The notes below the pieces were generated by a model that did no database searches, was not told the origin of the DNA, and saw nothing but the letters and a program-made list of their open reading frames with translations. This document shows positions 1-7,205 of a stretch of DNA of 64,000 nt, in pieces. The DNA is from Thermoplasmata archaeon (GTDB lineage: Archaea > Thermoplasmatota > Thermoplasmata > Methanomassiliicoccales > Methanomethylophilaceae): NCBI GenBank assembly GCA_015063165.1, contig SUSZ01000004.1:1-64000 (forward strand), in the 5' to 3' direction. The stretch's first letter is position 1. The number at the start of each line of letters is the position of its first letter. The position numbers and the translations under genes were made by a program.

Positions 1-79
1 CGGACAGGCGGCGTTCCTCTTTCTGAAGGGACTCTAGAGGAACGTGCCTCACGATCTGCAGCTCAACCGGTCTTGCCAT
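1..79 (-). CDS. Partial CDS, N-terminus only, possible transposase
   Basis: An ATG on the minus strand at 79 opens a frame with no stop to the window edge, giving 26 residues that begin MARPVELQIVRHVPLES and end in a basic, acidic mixed helix. The start looks like the N-terminus of a DNA-binding or transposase protein, but too little is present to assign a family. It is divergent from the gene that starts near 233, and the 150 bases between them are AT-rich and would hold both promoters. Confidence 0.35.
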   Translation of the reverse strand, partial: MARPVELQIVRHVPLESLQKEERRLS

Positions 80-205
80 GAATGAGCATGACAGTAGTTA
101 TTGAAATATGTTAGGTAACTAACTATAATCTATCGCAAACATTTTCGCTCAGTCTGAGGGCGCTTCCAAGGCCGAATACGGAAACCATGGGTTTTTACAG
201 AGGCC

Positions 206-215
206 CTCTATACAT
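206..215 (+). promoter_or_regulatory. TATA box upstream of the 233 start codon
   Basis: CTCTATACAT is centred about 22 bases upstream of the ATG at 233, close to the TATA-to-start spacing seen at other leaderless genes of this window. No comparable box lies upstream of the ATG at 332. This favours transcription beginning near 233. Confidence 0.45.
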
Positions 216-232
216 CGGAGCAGGATAGCCAT

Positions 233-331
233 ATGACCTACAACAGCTCGACCAATCCGGATCTCGGAACGCATGGTTCCAATCGGATCGACGCATCGAT
301 GGACGGGTTTAGGACCATTTCAGAGTAGGCT
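233..331 (+). other. In-frame upstream extension with a UAG codon (326-328)
   Basis: An ATG at 233 starts 31 codons, then TAG at 326-328, then GCT, then the ATG at 332, all in one frame with the Sel1 protein. The alanine after the TAG and the residues around it fall where the second helix of a Sel1 repeat is expected before the GD-x-x-AM segment. If UAG is read as pyrrolysine or suppressed, the protein starts at 233; if not, the leader is a 31-residue peptide and translation restarts at 332. GGAG at 218-221 could act as a ribosome binding site. Confidence 0.45.
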
Positions 332-3300
332 ATGAAAGGCGATGTGAGGGCGATGGTCCTTCTCGGCAGAGCCTATCGTGATGGAGATGGGGTCGAACAG
401 AATCTGACAAAAGCTGCAGAATGGTTCAGAAAGGCTGTCAAGATTAATGGTGATGGGGCGACTAACGAGCTTGTGAGCGTCCTGTGGAAGATCAAGACGA
501 TCGAATCATATGCGGAGGCGATGCAATTGATCCAGGAAGCTGCTGGAACCGGCGACGCTGCAGCCTTGGGACGTCTCGGCAAAGCCTATCTCGATGGGAA
601 GGGCGTCGATCAGGACTTGGAGGTAGCGGCGGACCTATGCAGAGAATCGCTGATGCGGGGAAATGCTAGGATCAAGCGCGATCTCGTCACTGCATTGTTG
701 CTGTTGTCAACGAAAGAATCCCTGGCAGAATGCGCCGATATATGCGAGGAAACCGACGAGCAATGGGCCAAGATGATATTGGCCGAGATGTATATGAGCG
801 GGTTCGGCACCGAAAAAGACATATTTCGTAGCCGGAAGCTGCTGAACCAATGCGATGCCAAATGCTGTGGCTTCAAAATGGCATTCATCGTCAATCCGCA
901 GGTCTTCGAATCCGAGGGGGTCGTATTGTGCGGCAGTCAGAGCCAGATACGCGTTCTGAAAACGATCGCGATCCAATATGCTGTTCCAACAGAAGGGTAC
1001 GTTTCGGACCGCGAATTCTCGTCCTTCTACGGACGCAGGATAGCCGCCGATGACAGGAAGCGCTATTCGGTGATGTGCATGGGCAGCCTTCCTGAGGGAT
1101 TGCCTATGGGGGATTGCCGCATATTCGATTGCGATCTGGAGAACGAATCGGGTCTCGAGCCGTTCCTTCTGCTGCGCGACGGCATCGATACGATAACGTC
1201 AAGCAGTGCCGACTCCCCTCTAATGGAACGGCTGCAAGTTCCAGACAATTGCAAGATGGATGTCGTCGAGAACTTGGAGGATATCAGCCTGACATCCTAC
1301 AACATCGTGACGAATGCTTTCAATTCGGCTGGGAAGATCCTTTACAGAGGCGGGATCAACGTCAGGTCCATCAGCTTAGACAGCTTGGAAACGAACTACC
1401 TGTCAGGAAAATGCATTTACAACCATCTCCATGATGAAAGGAAGCGGCTGCTCATATGCACCGAGGCGCCGATGGGCGATCAGTTCCGCACCCTGATACC
1501 GCGCCAGGGCTACGATCCGGATTCCAACGTCATCATGGTAAACAAGAAAGCCAGGGACCTTCCGTACATATTCGGAGTTCCAGGAATCGTCCTGGATGAC
1601 CCGTTCTACAAATTATTCCTGACATTCAGCTTGATGGACAGGCCGGAAGGCATGACGATGACCTCGGACCGCTACTACCCTGGCCTGAACTACGACAAAT
1701 TCTATTTCGGGTTTGACGGATACGCTGGAGATTGCCTGAGGCTGTCCTACAACACCAAAAGCAAGAAGAAGTGCATGAAGTGCTCGCTGCCAGAATGCGG
1801 CAAAGGGGTCCCTCCGAGATCAGTCCTTCTGAATCCGTATGGAAACTGGATAAGATCCAAGGTAGACGACGGTCTATGGAAGATGATCTCCGTATTCACC
1901 GATACGGCGGTCGAATTGAAAAGGCGCGGATACAACGTGTACACCAATGTCATGCCGGGCCAGATGGAGATAGACGGCACATCGCGCTATGATGCGACGA
2001 TAAGGGAGTTCATCGGCGATTCCAGGAATTTCGATTACGTGATATCCACGGTCACGGGATTCGTCGAGGTCTCCCTGCTGACGGATTCAGGGATCATAGT
2101 GATCAATCCCACTTCTTTCGATTTCTCCAGATTCGTGGACGACAACGACCATGAGAGGTACTGGGAGGTGAAGTGCGACAACAGCTTTAACGGGATCAAC
2201 GACAAGATTGTCGAGATCCTGGACTCAGACGACGGCCCTGTCAGGGTACCTCGTCCGAAAAAGACTATGGAGCCGCAGAGGCCGGACTTCCTTCCGATGC
2301 TTCTCGACGATATGGATTGCTATGATCCCCATATCGTCAAGTCCTTCTGCGGACTGTTCCAGGCGGACCGTCTCATGCCCTGTTGCGACGAATGCAGCTC
2401 GGTTTTCTCGAAACTTATAAAATATCACTTGATCGTGGATAGGAAATTCAACCATAGCATAGACGAGGACGTCTATCTGTTGAAGGGCCGTGTCGAGGAC
2501 GAATGGACAAGAGGCCTGTATCTCAACGCTTTATACAAGGCTTCCACGCCCGAATCGTTGGAGGAGTACGTTCGCGTCTCTTCCGAGTACAGCAGAAGGT
2601 CTGATCCGTCGGCATACTTGCTCTTGGGAAGAGCATATCGCGACGGCAAGGGCGTCGAAACGAATCTGGACAAGGCTTCGGAGCTGATGAGGGAATCGTT
2701 ATCCGCAGGGAACGAGCGGGCGATAGGGGACTTCCTGGGGGTCCTTTGGAGGATCAGGACTCCTGAAGCATATGAGGAGCTGTTCCAGACGGCCTTAAGA
2801 TATGCCGAAAAAGGGAACAGCACCGCCATGCTCTGGTGCGGAAGGGCGTACCGCGACGGAAAAGGCACCGTCCAGGATCTGGTTAAAGCATCGGATTGCT
2901 TGAGAGAGGCTTCGAAAAAGATGGGATGGGCGAAGAACGAGCTCTTCGATGTGCTATGGAAGATCGGGACACCGGAAGCGTACGAGGAGATGATTGGAGT
3001 CGCTGAAAGCCATGCCGCAACCGGCGACGGCAACGCCATCGGACGTCTGGGAAAGGCCTATCGCGAAGGAAGGGGCGTCGATGCTGACCTGTCCAAGGCG
3101 GTGGAATACCTTCGGGAAGCATCTGGAAAGGGCGTCGGCTGGGCGAAGAACGAGCTGTTCGATACCTTATGGATGGTAGGCACTCACGAAGCGTACGAGG
3201 AGATGATCCAGGTGGCAGAGGATTTCGCAGCCGCTGGGGATGCGAATGCGATGATCCGCCTGGGAAGGGCCTACCGTGACGGAAAGGGTGTAGATGTAGA

Positions 3301-3388
3301 CCTGGACAAGGCGGAGGCTCTCTTTAAGCAGGCATCGGAGAAGAGTCCTGCTGCGAAGAGGGAGCTGAAGACTATAGTTCGGTCTTGA
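332..3388 (+). CDS. Sel1-repeat protein with central glycosyltransferase-like domain
   Basis: A 1018-residue soluble protein in three parts. Residues 1 to about 170 and about 740 to 1018 are Sel1 (TPR-like) repeats, recognisable by G-R/K-AYRDGKGV motifs followed by KA-x-E-x-(L/F)-x-x-A. The middle, roughly 190-690, has a cysteine-rich patch near 480 (C-x2-C-x5-C) and then a segment starting LLNPYGNWI with LKRRGYNVYTN that resembles the second Rossmann half of GT9/heptosyltransferase-like enzymes. The same segment type occurs in the gene at 19339-20376. No signal peptide or membrane span is seen. Function is inferred as surface-glycan synthesis, with the Sel1 parts as protein-binding scaffolds. 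Stop is TGA. Coding probably extends upstream through an in-frame UAG to 233. Confidence 0.75.
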   Translation: MKGDVRAMVLLGRAYRDGDGVEQNLTKAAEWFRKAVKINGDGATNELVSVLWKIKTIESYAEAMQLIQEAAGTGDAAALGRLGKAYLDGKGVDQDLEVAADLCRESLMRGNARIKRDLVTALLLLSTKESLAECADICEETDEQWAKMILAEMYMSGFGTEKDIFRSRKLLNQCDAKCCGFKMAFIVNPQVFESEGVVLCGSQSQIRVLKTIAIQYAVPTEGYVSDREFSSFYGRRIAADDRKRYSVMCMGSLPEGLPMGDCRIFDCDLENESGLEPFLLLRDGIDTITSSSADSPLMERLQVPDNCKMDVVENLEDISLTSYNIVTNAFNSAGKILYRGGINVRSISLDSLETNYLSGKCIYNHLHDERKRLLICTEAPMGDQFRTLIPRQGYDPDSNVIMVNKKARDLPYIFGVPGIVLDDPFYKLFLTFSLMDRPEGMTMTSDRYYPGLNYDKFYFGFDGYAGDCLRLSYNTKSKKKCMKCSLPECGKGVPPRSVLLNPYGNWIRSKVDDGLWKMISVFTDTAVELKRRGYNVYTNVMPGQMEIDGTSRYDATIREFIGDSRNFDYVISTVTGFVEVSLLTDSGIIVINPTSFDFSRFVDDNDHERYWEVKCDNSFNGINDKIVEILDSDDGPVRVPRPKKTMEPQRPDFLPMLLDDMDCYDPHIVKSFCGLFQADRLMPCCDECSSVFSKLIKYHLIVDRKFNHSIDEDVYLLKGRVEDEWTRGLYLNALYKASTPESLEEYVRVSSEYSRRSDPSAYLLLGRAYRDGKGVETNLDKASELMRESLSAGNERAIGDFLGVLWRIRTPEAYEELFQTALRYAEKGNSTAMLWCGRAYRDGKGTVQDLVKASDCLREASKKMGWAKNELFDVLWKIGTPEAYEEMIGVAESHAATGDGNAIGRLGKAYREGRGVDADLSKAVEYLREASGKGVGWAKNELFDTLWMVGTHEAYEEMIQVAEDFAAAGDANAMIRLGRAYRDGKGVDVDLDKAEALFKQASEKSPAAKRELKTIVRS

Positions 3389-3567
3389 TCACTCGTAACT
3401 ATTCAGAATCCCATCTTCACTATAGTCTTACTTTATTCATGTCGTTTCGAGTCGAATTCTGGAAACGGCTCTGTCGGACCAGCGGAACTCATCATGATAA
3501 GATTCAATACAGTGCTATTCAAAGGGTTCTGAATAGTAACATCCGTAGGAAAATTACGGACAATTAA

Positions 3568-3584
3568 ATAATACGTCGTATTAT
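3568..3584. promoter_or_regulatory. Perfect 8-bp inverted repeat in promoter of the AAA/TOPRIM pair
   Basis: ATAATACG-T-CGTATTAT is a perfect palindrome with a one-base spacer. It overlaps an AT-rich TATA-like stretch (3562-3573) and ends 17 bases before the ATG at 3602. Such a site is typical of a dimeric repressor operator. No regulator gene is adjacent, so autoregulation by the module is only a guess. Confidence 0.5.
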
Positions 3585-3601
3585 CTTTGTACAGGGAGCA
3601 G

Positions 3602-4717
3602 ATGCTAAGAAGATTCAGTGTCCAGAACTATAAGAACTTCCGGAACAGGGCCACCCTGGATTTCACGAAATCCCGTGACTATCGTTACAACATCTCGTGT
3701 GTCAAGGAAGGGCTTCTGAACAAAGTGCTGGTGATGGGACGCAACGCATCCGGCAAGACCAACTTAGGCTATGCGCTGTTCGACATCGTCTACACCTTGA
3801 CGGAGAAACTCAGCGAGGAACATCAAAAGGACAAAATCAGCTTTATAAACGGAATGAGCAACTCCCCGGAAGCAGCGTTCAGCTACGAGTTCCAAAATGG
3901 CGACGACATCGTTCTTTATGAATACCGCAAGACCGAACCCTTCATAATAACTTATGAATCCTTGAGAGTGAACGACGAGAGGGTCTTCGAGTTCGACTAT
4001 CACACCGGCACCAGGGATACGGAGGGGCTTTCTCGCTACGGAGCGGAGAAGCTGAGCTTCGATTCCATCGACGGTACCCTATCGGTGCTGAAATACATCG
4101 CCAGGAGTACTCCGCAGTCCGATTCGTCCCCAATGCATTTCATCATGGATTTCGTGAGCCGCATGCTGTATTTCAGGTGCACTTACGACGGCAACAGGTT
4201 CATCGGATTCTTCGGCAACTCGGAGTTTATGAACGACTTCATTATTAACAACGGCTTGGTCAAGGATTTCCAGGATTTCCTGCTCAAAACGGGTGGGATA
4301 GACATGATGCTGGAAGTGGAACAGAGCAGCTACCAGAAGGTGCTCGTTCAAAAATTCAGATACAAGAAGATACCTTTTGAGTACAACATATCCAGCGGCA
4401 CCCATTCGTTGGAACTGTACTATTACTGGAGCAAAAGGTTCGACACCGTTTCGTTCCTGTTCATTGATGAGTTCGACGCGTATTACCATTTCGAACTGGC
4501 CGAGAGGATTGTCCGCCATGCCATCGACGTCGTGGACGTGCAGACGGTCTTCACATCCCACAATACCGGACTGGTCGATAACAACATAATGAGGCCCGAC
4601 TGCTATCTCATATTGGATAACGGCAAGCTCAGATCCTTGGCTGATTCCACCAGCAGGGAGCTCCGGGAGGCGCACAATCTGGAGAAGATGTTGCATAACG
4701 GGGAGTTCGATGAGTAA
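3602..4717 (+). CDS. AAA family ATPase (OLD/AbiL-like, AAA_15/21 type)
   Basis: A 371-residue P-loop ATPase of the SMC/OLD-like group. It opens with RRFSVQNYKNF, the usual first strand of this family. Walker A is GRNASGKT near residue 45, the ABC-type signature is SSGTHSLELYYYW near 265, Walker B is FLFIDEFDAYYH near 285, and TSHNTGL follows as the H-switch. ATG 3602 is preceded by GGGAG and is preferred over TTG 3587. The gene overlaps the next by 8 bases. Pairs of this ATPase with a TOPRIM-like protein act in abortive-infection and OLD/Gabija-type anti-phage defence; that role is inferred from family and pairing. No DNA-binding domain is visible. Confidence 0.8.
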   Translation: MLRRFSVQNYKNFRNRATLDFTKSRDYRYNISCVKEGLLNKVLVMGRNASGKTNLGYALFDIVYTLTEKLSEEHQKDKISFINGMSNSPEAAFSYEFQNGDDIVLYEYRKTEPFIITYESLRVNDERVFEFDYHTGTRDTEGLSRYGAEKLSFDSIDGTLSVLKYIARSTPQSDSSPMHFIMDFVSRMLYFRCTYDGNRFIGFFGNSEFMNDFIINNGLVKDFQDFLLKTGGIDMMLEVEQSSYQKVLVQKFRYKKIPFEYNISSGTHSLELYYYWSKRFDTVSFLFIDEFDAYYHFELAERIVRHAIDVVDVQTVFTSHNTGLVDNNIMRPDCYLILDNGKLRSLADSTSRELREAHNLEKMLHNGEFDE

Positions 4718-5495
4718 GGTTAAGCGCATCCTTATAATAGTGGAGGGGCCGAATGACGAGAAGGTGATGGTAGAGAAGCTATGGGACAGGTTCGACAAGA
4801 ATGCCGATCATCTCGTCATGGCATACGAGACCAATATCTATGTGCTGATGAGGTCTCTTTTCATCGGTGGCGTCATGGACGACGACCTGGATTTGCTGAG
4901 GTTCCTGAAATCAAAAGATGTGCCTGAGGAAAAGCGCCTGGGATTGAACGAAAGGTTCACCGATGTCTATCTGATATTCGATTTCGATCCTCATGATCCC
5001 AGAGCCGATTTTGACATGCTGAGGAAGATGCTGAGATTCTTCAACGATTCGACATCCAGGGGCAAGCTGTTCATAAACTATCCCATGATGCAATCATACA
5101 GGCACATCAGGTCCAAGAGGGACTGCGACTTCAAGGATCGCTTATCCTCTGTGGACCTTGGCAAGAAGTACAAGTCCCTGGTGGACCAGGAAGCCTGCAA
5201 AGAGCTTAAACAGATCAACCGGTCTAATCGTGGAATACTTGGATGGATAATAAGGATGCACCTGTAGAAGATGAACTACATGATCAACGGAGTGTTCAAG
5301 ATTCCTTCCTACGATGCATATTGTAGCATGACTGGCGAGACGGTGTTGGACAAACAATTGGACACCATGAATCGGTGTGGTTCGGTTTATGTTCTGAACA
5401 CATCCATGTTTCTCATAGTCGACTACTGTCCGTCATGGTTCTTCTCCGACGTGGACAAGAAGGAACGACATTCTCATACGGGAGCGGACGAATGA
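4710..5495 (+). CDS. TOPRIM-like effector of the ATPase pair, with in-frame UAG
   Basis: The first 185 residues begin with strand-loop IIVEGPNDEKVM (the TOPRIM glutamate) and carry YLIFDFDPHD near residue 88-97 (the D-x-D pair), so a TOPRIM nuclease-like fold is likely. TAG occurs at 5265-5267, but the same frame continues for 75 more codons to TGA at 5493. The continuation (NYMINGVFKIPSYDAYC, then LDKQLDTMNRCGSVYVLNTS) has the composition of a normal folded domain and matches the C-terminal style I associate with partners of such ATPases. Either UAG is decoded, giving about 261 residues, or the gene is a nonsense mutant or truncated product of 185 residues. Start codon overlaps the ATPase gene, implying coupling. 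Confidence 0.65.
5265..5267 (+). other. In-frame UAG codon inside TOPRIM-like gene
   Basis: The context is CTG-TAG-AAG-ATG. The frame stays open on both sides, and the downstream part reads as a globular protein, not as random translation. The next ATG is six bases after the TAG, so reinitiation is also possible. Confidence 0.6.
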
Positions 5496-6087
5496 TATGG
5501 TCAATGCGGATAAAATGACGCGCTCGGGATGTGTGTCGTCACGAATGTGAATGCTATCCGGATAGCCAAGGCTTCGAGTCTGATCTGTTAGCCTGGTGGG
5601 CTCGATTGTATGAATCAATAAGAATCGGAACAGAGTATGTGGCATCTTCGATGTTCCGATCTTTCGATTAAACGCTAATAAACCAACGAGTTGACGGCTA
5701 TCTATCACTACAGTTCCGCTATCGTCCTCCATCAATCATACAAGCGCGAGAGAAGACTAGAAAAGGCCTGGCCATCCGCCCGGTGCCGCGGATCCGGAGG
5801 CCGCGGGGGATGCAGAAGGCGTCAGCGCGGATGTCGATGCTAGAGAATGAGGTGGGGGGGATAGGGCCCTGTGCAGGTTGTCCGTCGACACAGGAGGCAG
5901 GCTCCCGCTGATCCGTCGGCTGGGGCAGGTCTCAGAGGTCAGACCTTGGTGGGGTCAGATCACGGTCCCTGAACGGGAGTAGGATGTTGCACAGCTTTTT
6001 ATGGATATGGCTGTAGTCCCCGGTGTTGAACTGCCTCTTGGTTACATCGATCCCAAGGTCGTCCGTTCCCCTGAATACGCGGAGTCA
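5496..6087. other. Non-coding or decayed stretch, probable IS debris
   Basis: About 590 bases without a gene I can support. Minus-strand reading downstream of the transposase fragment gives short open pieces broken by TAG and TGA, which looks like decayed coding sequence. The part from 5760 to 5990 is GC-rich, with several short self-complementary blocks. No terminal inverted repeat or target duplication could be fixed by eye. Confidence 0.4.
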
Positions 6088-6519
6088 CTAGGTGGAGGCC
6101 TCTCTGAACGTATGCAGGAACGCCCTGAGCGCGGAGTGTATATCGTTGATCCTCTTCAGGCGGTCGTGGTTGGCGGAGGACGCAGCATCGTGGAACGCGA
6201 CCTTGAGCCCCTTCATGACCCGGGGGTAGGTGCGGTGGTTGTCCGTGCAGACTATGGCCCTTTTGCACATTCTTTCCTCCAGCAGGGAGTCAGCTATGTC
6301 TACGGTCATCGCCCTACGGCAAGCCAGGTCGTATAAGAAGTCGTCCATCTCGTTGACGCCTGTGAGGACGTACACCTTGTCGTCGCTTAAGTCGTTCCTG
6401 ACGCTGTCGCCCGAGTTGTGCTGCGGCGGCTGCGGCATGGCGTTGCCGTAGTTCTTCAGGGCGACGCTCTTGAAAATCTCCGATACCGAAATTCTGCGGT
6501 GTGTTGTAATCACATTATG
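6088..6519 (-). pseudogene. IS1595 (ISXO2-like) transposase fragment
   Basis: The minus-strand frame resembles the catalytic half of IS1595-family transposases: a degenerate first motif (VSEIFKSV where the family has V-D-E-x-F/Y), then DKVYVLTGVN, then VCTDNHRTYP (second catalytic Asp), then INDIHSALRAFLHTFREAST near the C-terminus. The first catalytic Asp is replaced by Ser, the N-terminal zinc-binding part is missing, and the frame ends in adjacent TAG and TGA codons before the usual C-terminal helix. This is an inactive remnant. Confidence 0.65.
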
Positions 6520-6547
6520 AGGCCCGGACAGCGTTTTCCGAGCCTCA

Positions 6548-7081
6548 TCAACCTTCGATGGTGTCGCCCTTAGCCACTGGATGGAGCAACCCGGACAGAT
6601 CGAACATGTCCGCGTGGTAGGGTGGAACGCTAGGAACATCGATATTGAAGACCTCCAGGATTTTGCGGACGTTCTTGGTGACTTCCGATAGCCCTTTCCG
6701 TCTCCCGTATTCGAGGACGTTCAAGGTGCTGAGGGTCGCTAGGAGGTTCTGTACAGGATACCTGTCCGTGAGATTCTTTTCGCGGACCGCTACGCGGATC
6801 TCTGCTAGCATGATCTGCGATACGAACTGGATCAGGTAGTGTCCTTCCACGGTCACGCTGTCGCCAGACCTCAGGCGATCGTCCCGTTCTTTTTTGGAGT
6901 CGAAGACCTGCTCCGTGAGCCTCCTGGCGTCGTAAGCGGTCCTCATAAGCTCCCAGGTGACGTCTTGCGAGCGCAGCATCACGAACATGTCGGCGCGGTT
7001 GTCGCCGAAGGAGCGGGCTTTCTTCTTCACGGTCAAGGCGACCCTGCGGCCGTCCATTCCCTGGTCATCGACTGTTTCCAT
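6548..7081 (-). pseudogene. IS4/IS1634-type transposase, C-terminal fragment
   Basis: About 177 residues resemble the C-terminus of DDE transposases of the IS4/IS1634 group. LMRTAYDARRLTEQVFDSKK corresponds to the conserved Y-x(2)-R-x(3)-E-x-x-F-x-x-K element with the last catalytic Glu, followed by RLRSGDSVTVEGHYLIQFVS. The homologous reading starts a little further upstream, near 7110, and is then broken by TGA, so most of the protein is gone. It abuts the IS1595 fragment, suggesting nested insertions followed by decay. Confidence 0.6.
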
Positions 7082-7205
7082 AATCGTTTGTAGCGTGGTA
7101 TGAAATGCGATTCTGAAGCTTCATGATGAACGAGCTCTTGTAAGGATGTGATGGCCAAGAAATGCTCGTACGCCAAGATTGTCAGCCGCAGGACCGGAAA
7201 GGCCC

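Noticed and set aside
3385-3567. A 60-codon plus-strand ORF between the Sel1 gene and the ATPase
   Set aside because: No ribosome site, poor composition and no similarity; treated as intergenic.
5433-5735. A 100-codon minus-strand ORF
   Set aside because: It overlaps the better-supported end of the TOPRIM-like gene, has no recognisable features and lies in IS debris.
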